Shown here: piece after piece, positions 11,756 to 21,224 of the stretch
Position numbering within the stretch: the first letter of the stretch is position 1
How the letters are laid out: the number at the start of each line of letters is the position of its first letter
Assembly (NCBI GenBank): GCA_947650365.1
Contig: OX393549.1
Coordinates: 98,675,516-98,739,515, forward strand
Source of the DNA: Chamaelirium japonicum
Lineage: Eukaryota > Streptophyta > Magnoliopsida > Liliales > Melanthiaceae
Length of the DNA: 64,000 nt
Direction of reading: 5' to 3'
Notes under the pieces: model-generated
What the model saw: only the letters and a program-made list of their open reading frames with translations
Databases searched by the model: none
Told to the model about the DNA's origin: nothing
Made by a program: the position numbers and the translations under genes

Positions 11756-11778
11756 GGGGGGGGGGGGGGGGGGGGGGG
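11756..11778. repeat. Poly-G tract, 23 G (copy A)
   Basis: Homopolymer run. The equivalent run in copy B (35828-35841) has 14 G; this is one of the few length differences between copies A and B. Confidence 0.9.
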
Positions 11779-11846
11779 AGGTGTATATTTCAAAATGATC
11801 GGGTCTTGCAACTAAAAGTCGTCTTTCGAAAATGACTCATGTCAAA

Positions 11847-12060
11847 CTTCTTTTTTTTCGTGAAAGGAGCATGAAGCTCAGCTGATTCATTCATCGACTG
11901 CATCAATACAAAAAGACTTGGATGAACATATAGGGACAAAACGAAGTAGTCCCAATTAAGATTGGAGCATGCACAGCATTACAAAGCCACATAGCAGGCA
12001 AGGACATGAGTAGCCAATTTGCTGTCCTAACCACATGATGGAAAAAATGAAATGTTAGAG
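11847..12060 (-). mobile_element. Probable LINE 3' end fragment (copy A)
   Basis: Minus strand reads as a degraded coding end with TANWLL-like words, followed by a spacer and an A-rich 3' end next to a CTCCTTTCACG motif. This arrangement is usual for the 3' end of plant L1 LINEs. Recognition is by pattern only, so confidence is modest. Confidence 0.4.
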
Positions 12061-12751
12061 TAGTAAAAAATTATTATTTAGTTCTAATAATTTGACAACA
12101 ATTATTATTTTTATAAAAAAATATGTTTTAATAGAAGGAAAAAAAAACCCAACAAACATAATAGTTAAATCCGAAAAGAATCCAAAATCTAAATAGAGTA
12201 GTTTGAATTAAGAAAAATATTATTTCATTTTACTATCTATTTATATTTTATTCCCATAAATTGTATCGATAGGTACTCAACTTAATAAATAGGTACTCAA
12301 CTTAATACATAATACCAACTTGATGGATAAGCTCTTGTGTGGAGTTGTTATCCAGCTTGATGGATAGCCTAAGACTATAGGACGGAGATGAAATCTTCCT
12401 CCACGAATGGATTTCCAAACTATATTGAAGTTTGAAACCCAAGGTTAAATGTTCAAACCCTAAGTGAAGTATAGGTGGAAGTGAAATCAAGCCATAAAAC
12501 CTTTCCAAATCCTCATTTTTATAACTTTTTGCAAGTGGGGGTACACCTAAATAATGAATAAGCATAGTTTATTTTGAATGAGGGACAAAATAGTCAACCA
12601 AGTTGCACAGGTGATCCCGAGTCAATGCTAACTCAGCAAGTGAGATCACTTGTTGTGCTATTTTTGAAAATATAAAGCTAATAATAAAATGGGATATTTT
12701 ACTTGGCACTTAGTATTTTATTAGGGGAGTTTAGGCGAAAAATATTATTAT
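12061..12751. other. AT-rich spacer (copy A)
   Basis: Strongly AT-rich sequence, including a short direct duplication of TAGGTACTCAACTTAATA near 12271-12306. No gene seen. Confidence 0.4.
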
Positions 12752-13181
12752 GGGTTTTTTCTTAAATATTATTAAAAAATAAAATATTTCGTTAAATGGC
12801 GGTTGACCAAAAGTATTTGCCATTCTAGCGCTCTGACCGCCATGTGGCAGGTCAGCATCGTAAAGTGTGCCTTAAATTTTTTTTTTCCTGAGCCGGGATA
12901 ATGTCGGTATCCTGGTTAGCGGGTTTAAACCCGGTATTCTGGATACCGGGTTTAACCGGAGCCCCTTTATAGAATGTTCTCACACTTAGCCGTTTTCTTG
13001 TTGGACTTCGGATAAACCCGGTAACTCGGATACCGGATTATAAGAAGAAAAAAAAATTTATGGCACGTTTTACGGTGTTGACCTGCCACGTGGCGGTCAG
13101 AGCGCTAGAATGACTAATATTTTGATCAACCGCTATTTAATAAAATATTTTATTTTTTAATAATATTTTGAAAAAAAGCCC
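12752..13181. mobile_element. Foldback MITE with ~140-bp inverted arms (copy A)
   Basis: The left arm (GGGTTTTTTCTTAAATATT through CATTCTAGCGCTCTGACCGC to GGCAGGTCA) is mirrored by the right arm at about 13045-13181. The loop carries CCGGTATCCGG-type words on both sides. Transcripts would form a long hairpin. No coding capacity. Copy B lies at 36815-37244. Confidence 0.8.
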
Positions 13182-13192
13182 AAAAAATAAAG

Positions 13193-13308
13193 TTTTGGGG
13201 GGTGAGCTGACGGAACAGTTAGTGTTGGGGGTTAAAATCTTATTAATGAAATATGGGGCGTAAAGTCTAACTGAAGGCAAAATTTGGGGGGCTAAGTCAA
13301 AATAATCC
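13193..13308. mobile_element. Solo arm of the 3647-4483 MITE family (copy A)
   Basis: Runs GGGGGGTGAGCTGACGGAAC to AAGTCAAAATAATCC and matches the right arm of the long-TIR element at 3647-4483. No left arm is recognised. Confidence 0.6.
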
Positions 13309-13478
13309 TTAAGTAAATCACACAGTTCTTTTGCATGCAGAAAGTGATACGTGTGATTCACGGGTGGGGCAGGGTATAACTGACGGACGGCATGCATGCA
13401 ACCCCCCATGATCTTGGCCTTCAGCACACGATCTTTCATCGATGAGCAATGTGTTCCGGATTCCGCTCAGCCCGACTG

Positions 13479-13546
13479 ACGTGGCAGATTGCAACTGGTG
13501 GTGGTGTAATTAAGGGTTTTCAGTCACCAGTTGCACGCTGCCATGT
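13479..13546. promoter_or_regulatory. Inverted repeat with ACGTGGC core upstream of NAC-A
   Basis: Two 22-bp arms, starting ACGTGGCAGATTGCAACTGG at 13479 and the near-perfect reverse complement at 13525-13546, are separated by 24 bp. The left arm carries ACGTGGC, the core of ABRE/G-box-like sites bound by bZIP factors. It lies about 160-230 bp before the NAC-A start codon and is conserved upstream of NAC-B. Regulatory function is an inference. Confidence 0.5.
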
Positions 13547-13655
13547 CTATCTGGCCGCCGAAATCGGGAAAACCTTCGGGCTGTGTAACGGCCGGATCTC
13601 CTATAATATTATTTGAATAAAAATAAAAGAGAAGTGGGAACCGACTTCATCGATC

Positions 13656-13663
13656 TATTTATA
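13656..13663 (+). promoter_or_regulatory. TATA box of NAC-A
   Basis: TATTTATA lies 44 bp before the start codon at 13707, so the 5' leader would be only about 10-20 nt. The same box is at 37719-37726 before NAC-B. Confidence 0.6.
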
Positions 13664-13706
13664 GGCCGAAGTCCCCTCATTGAGAGAGGTCCAGAGGATC
13701 GAAGCC

Positions 13707-15278
13707 ATGGAGCTGCCTGCGGGTTTTAGGTTTGAACCCACTGACGAGGAGCTGATCCTCTCCTGCCTTTACAGCAAAATCTCCGGCCAACCCCTCGACA
13801 CCGACGCCGTCGCCACCGTCAACGTCTACACCACCGAACCCTGGAACCTCCTACCTGGTAAGTTGCCCGGCCATCTCCTTTCCGCCGCCAATTTGGATTA
13901 AGGTTTGTCTTGAGGCTTAACGATGGATGACCCATTATCTGCAGAGGATGTCGCCGAGTCTTACTTCTTTACACCGATGGCTCGCAAGTACAACAGAGGA
14001 GCACGCCCGGATCGTACCGCCGGCCGCGGAACCTGGATCGCCTACAAAGTCGAGTCGGTGATCAGCTGCGATGGCGACGTGGTCGGCCGGAAGAGGTGCT
14101 TGGCTTTCGGCATGGCTGAGAAACAGAACACAGGGTGGACCATGTACGAGTACGAGGTCGCTTTCGGTAGCAGCAGCCGTGAGACCCAGTTTCACGAGTG
14201 GGTTCTGTGTCTAATCAAGAGGCCGCCGCCTAGGTGCGTCACCAACGGGGCAGTTTGCAGTAGGAGGAGGAAGAGAAAGCGCGATTCTGAGAGGCCAATG
14301 CCCGACGATGCCACGATCCTTAGCGTCGACTGCGGGGGCGGCGGCGGCGGCGGCAGCATTACGTCGGCCATCGCCGGGGTTGTGGACCCGTTTACCCACA
14401 AGATGATCATCCAGGAGAAAGAAGTTGTAGATCCCTTCGCTCGGGACGATGACAATCAAGCTCAAGCGGCGGTCAATCAGAGTGCTGAGGATGGAACGGT
14501 GATGATCAATTCTGTTGGCACCGGTTGGAGCAATTGCACAAGCGTCCTCCCGGCCGAGAGCCCAATGCCTGACGATGCCACGATCATCCTCAGCAGCGGC
14601 AGCCGCAAGGAAGAAGAGTACGGGGACGTGGAGACGGCCATCGCCGACCCGTTTACCCTCGAGATGATGATGCCGGAAGAAGAACTTGTAGATCCCTTCG
14701 CTTGGGATCAGGCGGCGGTCACAGTTCCAATGGCTGACGATGCCACGATCCTCACCGGGGATGTGGGCCCGTTTATCCAGCTGATGATGATGCAGGAAGA
14801 AGAAGTAGTTGTAGATCCTTTCTCTAGCTGGGATCAAGCGGCGGTAACGACTCCGAGCGCTGAGGATGGAACGGTGATGATCAAGTCTGCTGACACCGCT
14901 ACGGGCAGTTGCGCAAGCTTCCTCCCAGCCGAGAGCCGGCCATTAATGCCCGTCGTCGATGATGCCACGATCCTCAGCGTCAAGGAAGAAGATCAGTACT
15001 CGTGGGATTTGGATCTGATCGGGTTGGAGCTGTCGAGACCCGTTCCGGCCAGCTCTAGCTATAGCTGGGAGGATTTGTTCGAGTCGGACGCGTCGCGGTT
15101 GATTGGTTGGTCGATGGGCGATGATCAGCCCAATATTCCCATACCTGCGATCGAGGGGGCAAACAATTGGCCACAGTTCGCCCTACTGGAGGCAGAAGAA
15201 GACCCACGCCGGCCGATGTTTTTTTGGCCACAGTTGGCCCTACTAGAGACTGAAACTGATCATCCATCCCAATTTTGA
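13707..15278 (+). CDS. NAC-A: divergent NAC-domain protein with repeated acidic tail
   Basis: Two exons, 13707-13857 and 13945-15278, with an 87-bp GT..CTGCAG intron; the splice joins LLP to EDVAESYFF and yields about 494 aa. Subdomains: A (LPAGFRFEPTDEELI, residues 3-17), C (YFFTPMARKYNRGARP), D (VVGRKRCLAFG) and E (FHEWVLCLIKR). The usual GYWKATG of subdomain C is replaced by GRGTWIAYK, so DNA binding may be altered. A basic run RRRKRKR near residue 160 could be a nuclear signal. The tail holds four diverged modules with DDATIL near residues 171, 260, 315 and 389, each followed by acidic VDPF/EEE stretches, plausible as an activation region. By family it should be a nuclear transcription factor. 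The start is chosen at the ATG of MELPAGFRF, not the earlier non-ATG extension. Confidence 0.85.
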
Positions 15279-15659
15279 TCGACTAGCTCATCTATGTTTG
15301 TTCAGTTCGATCAGTATTTGTACGTCCAAAATTGTACGCTATCATGTTTCCTAATTAATTAATTGTCCAAAACGTAATTAGCGTTTTTCCATTCATTCTG
15401 ACGGTTGAGATGTATCCCTAGCTAAAGAACAGGGAGCCGTTGAGATGCATTCGATCTGTACCTTACACACATATATAGCCATGCACGACAGATGTATGCA
15501 TCTTCCACAAACCCTAGCTGGCTCTTACATTCAATCCTACAGACGGCCAAGATGTATCCATACACAAAAGGGAACAGTGGAGATACATCCAATTAATATG
15601 TACTTACACAGTCACGACAAGGTGCATCTCACCCATACGTACCCCTTTTACGCTTAATT
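15279..15659. other. NAC-A 3' flank
   Basis: Probable 3' UTR and downstream DNA. The words GTCCAAAATTGT and TTTCCTAATTAATT recur after the decayed NAC tail at 16110-16150, showing that this flank was duplicated with the tail. No gene seen. Confidence 0.5.
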
Positions 15660-16180
15660 CGATGATCAAGATGCGACAATAACGACTCAGAGCGCAAAGG
15701 ATGCATGGAACGATGATGAACAAGTCTGCTGACACTGCTACGAGCAATTGCACAAGCTTCCTCCCCAGCCGATAGCCCATTAATCATGCCTATTGACGAT
15801 GCCACGATCCTCGGTGGACGCAGCGGCAACGAAGAAGAGTACTGGGGGGATTTAAATTTGTCGGAGTTGGAGGTGTCTTTCGACCAGCTAAAGCTGGGGG
15901 GATTTGTTCGAGTTGGACCTGTCATGGTTGTTTGGTTGGTCGATGGACGATGATCATCTGATACCGATCGAGGGTCCGGGCAGACATTTGGCCACAGTTG
16001 GCACTGGAGGCAGAAGACTCTTTGCCACGTATGCCGAGTGGCTTTTACGACTAATCAAGTGATCATCGATCCCAATTTCGATCGAGTCATCATGCATGCA
16101 TGTTCATAATTTGTCCGTCCAAAATTGTTTTCATGTTTCCTAATTAATTTGTTCAAGAACGTATTGTGTTTTTAGTGTAA
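15660..16180 (+). pseudogene. Decayed duplicate of the NAC 3' end
   Basis: Downstream of NAC-A, this stretch re-reads its last module: a GACGATGCCACGATCCTCGG block, the AAGAAGAGTACT word, GGATTTGTTCGAGT, TTGGTTGGTCGATGG and GGCCACAGTTGGCACTGGAG, in the same order as NAC-A 14820-15250, then the NAC-A 3' flank. Frameshifts and stops interrupt it and no NAC domain is attached. It is a partial tandem duplication of the NAC-A 3' end. Confidence 0.85.
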
Positions 16181-16757
16181 CGACTAGAGCGAAAGATCTG
16201 CTTATGATCATATTATACTAGTTGTTGCACCAAAAGATTGTGATTCTTGTCCTTGTCCGTAGAAACGTACACCAGTGTACCATACGTCCCAAAGACAATT
16301 GTAAGAGACGTATCCTTGATGACATATCTACAACAGATGTCCCATGGGCTATAAAATGAGCTAGACCATAGCATAGAGGGTAACTAAGCTAGCGCGGACG
16401 TTATAGCACTCGGCTAGCTCGATCTTTTCTCTTATAAAACCATCCCTTCGGCCACCGGGTAAGGAAACTGAATTATACTAGGTGGGACATATAGTTTGAG
16501 ATCTCATATAACAGACACGGACACTGAAAGTAGGATGGGTTCTACTTTAATATAGTAGGGAAGGACACTCATGTAATTAGCGTGATTTTTGAGTGCAGCT
16601 ATAACTTAATGATGGTTCATGTGGTAATTAATTAGAGAAATGACTTAGTAATGAGATGACATTTCTATTCTATAATTAGAGTCATAATAACCAGAGTCTC
16701 ATAAGTTTAATTCCAAATAACTTCTATTTGTTATAAAAATCTTAATCCTATTGTAAG
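16181..16757. other. Intergenic, nothing recognised
   Basis: AT-rich sequence following the NAC relic. No coding region or transposon end recognised. Confidence 0.4.
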
Positions 16758-17155
16758 CGCTAAAAAAAAGAGGTATTTTACCGACGAAATATTTTATTAC
16801 TATCGATATAATATATAGTTTTACTGATGGGAATTATAATATCCGTCGATATAATAACTTATATTTTTAAATTTTTTTTTTGCTTTTTAATTACCAACAG
16901 ATAATAATTATCCGTCGGTATAATAGTTTTACCGATGTATAATATTATATTTGTCGTTAAATATTATATATTACCAACGGATACATACATACCTGTCGGT
17001 ATTATAAATTGTTATATATAATAAATATTTGATATTATTTACCAATGGTTTTAATCATACCGTCAGTAAATGTATAATTATTGTCGACAGTATAAACATG
17101 TCATCGGTATTTAATATATATTTACCGACGGTATTTATTAGGTCCGTCAGTAAAG
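16758..17155. mobile_element. CACTA-like (En/Spm) terminus with subterminal repeats
   Basis: Starts with CGCTAAAAAAAAGAGG, one base from the canonical CACTA terminus, followed by about ten direct and inverted copies of motifs such as TTACCGACGG, CCGTCGGTA and TACCGTCAGTAAA. Such dense subterminal repeats are typical of plant CACTA transposons. No transposase is seen and the other end is not identified. Confidence 0.6.
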
Positions 17156-18055
17156 ATCAGCTTATAAAACCCGATCCCCTAATCGATCGATCTACGCCGC
17201 CCTAGCCTCTTCTCACGCGCGCCACCCGCCTCTGACGCCTGCTCCTCCTGGTCCACCACATGCCGCCTTCGGGCGGTCGCTGTCTCTGTCAACTGCCGAC
17301 TGCCGACCGCTGTTGGCAACCACCCTTGCCGATAGCTGGCCACCATCGTCGTTAGCGGGCGGAGGCCGGTGGTCGGACGGGTGGTTGTCGGCGACGATGG
17401 CTGCCGACAAGAACGGAGGCTGACAGCGACGACAGGAGGTGGGCGACGACCGGGGGTGGTAGCATCCCCCCTTGGGTTCATCCTCTGACCATAAATCGTG
17501 GTCATTGATTTTAGGGAAGATGATGATCAATGGAGATGAGTCAAACCCGAGCCTATCAGTACGCTCTGAGTGCCTGGGGCCGCTACCCCATGCGCTGGGG
17601 CCCACTATCCACCTGGTGCGAGTATGCCGATGGTGATTGTTCAAATAGCATTGCTCTAAGTTCCTAACGGAAATTGTCGCCTACACGGTCACGTGAATAT
17701 CGATCGCTCACCCCCCGCCCGCACCCTCCGTGGGACGGATGTGATGCTGTTCATGCCACGTGGCTTCCATCGATCGGCCCAATACCTCGGGAAAGCGGGG
17801 AGAGCCCTAATCGGAGAGGAATCGAACCCAATGGAATCCATATCAAACAGAAATCCACCCCTCCATTCCATGTTGCCACGTCTCAGGACTTAGTGAGAAG
17901 TCCTTGACAAGAGATTGCTTTAGCGATAAGGACAGGCCAAACGATGGTGTTACAGCAGGTCCCTCCCAAAAAGATCTAATGAGCAAGTCTCTCATGTGAC
18001 TTTTACCCCTTTTTAATGATCAAATTGCCCTTTAGTGCATGCCACTCCTTCCTTT
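17156..18055. other. GC-rich block and spacer after the CACTA-like end
   Basis: 17160-17480 is GC-rich and begins with a TATA-like CTTATAAAACC. Overlapping minus-strand frames there are rich in Arg/Pro and have no family motif. 17549-17610 resembles the core of the MITE at 4692-4865. A captured gene fragment is possible but not shown. Confidence 0.35.
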
Positions 18056-18540
18056 CTGCTACAGGATTCCAACCTGCGGATTTGTTACAATGATTTCACT
18101 GTAGCAATTTTTTTTAACATGACTTCACAGAAAAATATATTACTACAGTAATTTTACTGTAGCAAAAGAGTAACAATATACAAAGATTGTTACTATTTTG
18201 CTACAGTGATTTCATTGTAACAATTTTTTTCGACAAGATTTCTCAAAAAAAAAAAAATACTACAGTGATTTCACTGTAGCAAGAGTTACAATTTGCACAG
18301 ATTGTTGCTCTACAAAAATTGTTACTCAATTTGCAAAGATTGTTACTTTTTTGCTACAGTGATTTCACTGTAGCAATTTTTTCTCGACAAGATTTTTTTT
18401 TTAAAAAAAAATACTAAAGTGAATTCACTGTAGCAAAAGAAATGATAAGATTTTACAAAAAAAAATACTATAATGAGTTCACTGTAGAAAGAGTAACAAT
18501 TTCTGAAGATTGTTACTCTTTTTGCTATAGGACCAGTGCC
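18056..18540. repeat. Array of nested palindromes (CTACAGTGA..TCACTGTAG)
   Basis: Six to seven imperfect copies of the palindrome CTACAGTGATTTCACTGTAG alternate with a second palindrome, GTAACAATTTGCAAAGATTGTTAC, and with A/T homopolymer spacers. Units are about 90-110 bp and partly inverted with respect to each other. No terminal repeats delimit it and there is no coding capacity. Confidence 0.85.
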
Positions 18541-18798
18541 CACATGTATAGCTTCTCATGTGCTACGGTCTGTTCAAATGTACAGCTGATCGAAGAGGTA
18601 AAACGAATACTTTCTATCATAAGGATTTAATGTCAATTAATAATGTTGTATGACTTTATCTCTAAATACGAGCTGCTAGAGGGACCTATCACACGTTACC
18701 CCCCAAAAAAAATGTCTCCTTCGAACCAAAGAACAGAAAGCAACCGTCTCTCTCTCTCCACATTCACATGAAACATAGGTGGGTTGGCTATTTATTAA

Positions 18799-19868
18799 GG
18801 GAAATTTTATTCATACCCCAAAAATTTGTAATTAGCCCCTATTTCCAACAAACTTGAACACACCCCATTTTTTTTTCATACCCCATTCTTGTCCCAAAAA
18901 TACCCTTCCCCCTTACACCCCACCATCAATACACCCTAGTTAAATGGCCCGTCCCAACTTGATTATACCCCAATCAAATACATACCCCCTTAAATATACC
19001 CCAATTATATACACTCTTGAATACACCCCACTCTTAAATAAACCCCATGCCGTTGGCTGGTACTTGAAGGCCTGTAGGGCTGCAACTTGGGCGGGCCAAC
19101 CCGAGCCCAACCCGAATTTGGGCGGGTTAACCCGAACCCACCCTCCATAACCCGATCAACCCGATGGGTTGGGAAGTTCAAACTAGGGGTGGCAATCCTT
19201 GACCCGACCCGAACCCGACCCGAAGTTAGTGGGTTTGGGTTTGGCCTAAACAGGTTCGGGTCCTAAACAGGTCGACCCGATTGACCCGTTTATTTAATTG
19301 GTCGGGTTCGGGTTTGTACTTATAACCCGATTGACCGGACTTGCCGTTTACCAAATGGGCCGTGTCAACCCGACCCGAGCAAACCCGAACTGACTCGACC
19401 CAACCTGAACCAACCCGACCCAACCTGGCCCAATCCGACCCGTCTGACCCAACCCGACAGGTTTACATGGGTTTTGTTGACCCAACACGAGCCAACCCGA
19501 CCCGACACGGCCCGACTTGTTTAGTAAACGGGTTAAACGGGTCGGGTCGGGTCAACCCGTTTATTAGGCGGGTCGGGTTTGGGTTTAAGTTTTTGACCCG
19601 TTTATTAAACGGGTCGGGTTCGAGTTGGGTGTTTTGCCCTTGTACCTATGTCTCAACCTGACCCGAACCCGACCCGACCCGACCCATTGTACCCCTAGTT
19701 CAAACAAACCTTAGGTTGGGTTGGGGGTACAAAAGACGCTGAGTTAGGGTTTTGGGGTACAAAAGAGAAGGGCATTGTTGGTATTAAAGAGTTGTTGAGT
19801 AAATTATGGAGAAACGATAGGGAGATGGGGGCTAATTACAGATTTTTGGGGTATGAATAAAATTTTCC
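18799..19868. mobile_element. MULE-like long-TIR element 1, carrying a hAT MITE
   Basis: Ends GGGAAATTTTATTCATACCC and its complement; the inverted repeats extend about 40 bp to TAATTAGCCCC. Flanked by TTTATTAA on both sides (18791-18798 and 19869-19876). Without the nested hAT insert and its duplication the element is about 548 bp, matching the second copy. Long TIRs and 8-9-bp duplications suggest a Mutator-like non-autonomous element. Confidence 0.8.
19184..19697. mobile_element. hAT-type MITE with GGGTC/GACCC interior (1)
   Basis: Termini TAGGGGTGGCAA and TTGTACCCCTA, flanked by a perfect 8-bp duplication GTTCAAAC (19176-19183, 19698-19705), as for hAT elements. The 514-bp interior is mostly CCCGACCCGA and GGGTCGGGTT runs. 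The equivalent site in the second MULE-like copy (about 21040) is empty. Confidence 0.85.
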
Positions 19869-19876
19869 TTTATTAA

Positions 19877-20087
19877 TTAGAAAAAATTATACATAAAGCC
19901 CCTATAGTTTGAAAGATTATCATTTACACCCTCTTATGTTTAAAACCCAACAAATACTCCCCTATAGTTTCCAAAACACCACTTGCACCACCTCAGGGGT
20001 CTATATGTATGGTTTTAAACATGAGAGTGTGTAAATAATAATCAATCAAGCTTCAGGGGTCTATGTGTAATTTATCCTATTATTTAT
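19877..20087. other. Spacer between the two MULE-like elements
   Basis: Contains a short inverted pair (CTATAGTTTGAAAGATTATC / GATAATAATC-type and AGGGGTCTATGTGTAATTTA), suggesting a small decayed MITE. No gene. Confidence 0.35.
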
Positions 20088-21215
20088 GGGAAATTTTATT
20101 CATACCCCATAAATCTGTAATTAGCCCCCATTTCCAACAAACTTGAACCCACCCCATTTTTTTTTTTCATACCCCATTCCTATCCCAAAAATACCCTTCC
20201 CCCTTACACCCCACCTTCAATACACCTCAGTTAAATGGCCCGCCCCATTTTGATTATACCACAATCAAACACATACCCCCTTAAATATACCCCAATTATA
20301 TGCACTCTTGAATACACCCCATTCTTAAATAAACCCCATGCAGTTGGCTAGTACTTGAAGGCACATGTAGAGCTGCAACTTGGGGGGGCCAACCTGAACC
20401 CAACCTGAGTCCAACCCGAACCCAACCCGAATTTGGGCGGGCTAATCCGAGCCCAACCCAAATTATTTCTCCTCAACCCGATAGAACCCGACACGAAGTT
20501 AGCGGGTCTGGGTCAGGGCTAAACGGGTTCGGGTCGTAAACGGGTCGACATGATAGACTCGTTTAATAAACGAGTCGGGTCCGGGTTTAGGGCATGGACA
20601 CGGTAGACCCGGGAAGACCCGTTTAGTATTCAACGGGTCGGGTCGTGTCGGGTCGGGTTGGGTCTACCAACAATCCGATACTATAATATATAATACCAGT
20701 GGGTCTTTCGGGTCAGGTCGGGTTGAGTCGGATTGGGTCGGATCGGGTCAACTGAATAGATCTGGGTGGTAAACGGGTCTTACCGGGTCTAGCCGTTTAT
20801 TGGCGATTCGGGTACGGGTTTACGATCTAGACACGATTAGTTAAACGGGTCGGGTCCAGGTCTAGGGTTTTGGACACGACACGAACCTAGACACGATACG
20901 AACACGATACGAACCTGACACGACACGACCCATTGCCACCCCTAGCTGCAACTTGGGCGGCCCAATCCGAACCCAACCCGGCTTTGGGCGGGTTAACCCG
21001 AACCCACCCCGCACAATCCGGCCAACCCGACGGGTTGGGCTAAGTTTAAACAAACCTTGGGTTGGGTTGGGTTGGGGGCAAAAGAAGCTGAGTAGGGGCT
21101 GGGGTACAAAAAAAAGGGCATTGTTGGTATTAAAGGATTGTTGAGTAAGTTATTGAGAAACGATAGGGATACGGGGGGCTAATTACAGATTTTTAGGGTA
21201 TGAATAAAATTTCCC
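20088..21215. mobile_element. MULE-like long-TIR element 2, carrying a hAT-like insert
   Basis: Same family as 18799-19868, with ends GGGAAATTTTATTCATACCC and the complementary GGGTATGAATAAAATTTCCC. A perfect 9-bp target duplication ATTATTTAT lies at 20079-20087 and 21216-21224, the size expected for Mutator-like elements. Net length without the inner insert is about 555 bp. Confidence 0.85.
20380..20944. mobile_element. hAT-like GGGTC-rich insert (2), 5' end unclear
   Basis: The right end TTGCCACCCCTA is a hAT-type terminus of the same family, and GCTGCAAC occurs on both sides (20372-20379, 20945-20952). The left end lacks a clean TAGGGGTGGCAA; instead a stretch of the outer element is repeated there, so the 5' boundary may have been reshaped by recombination between GGGT repeats. 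Confidence 0.55.
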
Positions 21216-21224
21216 ATTATTTAT

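Larger units (their letters stand above)
1..13689. repeat. Segmental duplication, copy A
   Basis: Colinear with 24579-37752. I noted substitutions only near 4585, 5033, 5347, 6730 and 7961, plus a 6-bp shorter (TC)n, a 9-bp shorter poly-G and the 500-N gap. Identity is therefore about 99.9% up to the NAC leader, then falls to the mid-90s within the NAC gene. The left boundary lies outside the window. Confidence 0.95.

Noticed and set aside
14211-14837. 208-codon minus-strand frame inside NAC-A
   Set aside because: It is antisense to the repetitive GC-rich NAC exon and has no recognisable domain.
18056-18540. Possible CRISPR-like repeat array
   Set aside because: Repeats are themselves palindromic, spacing is irregular, spacers are A/T runs, and the genome is plant nuclear DNA.
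19200-19680. Telomere-like GGGTT/GGGTC repeats
   Set aside because: The unit is not the plant TTTAGGG repeat, and the block is bounded by transposon termini with a target duplication.
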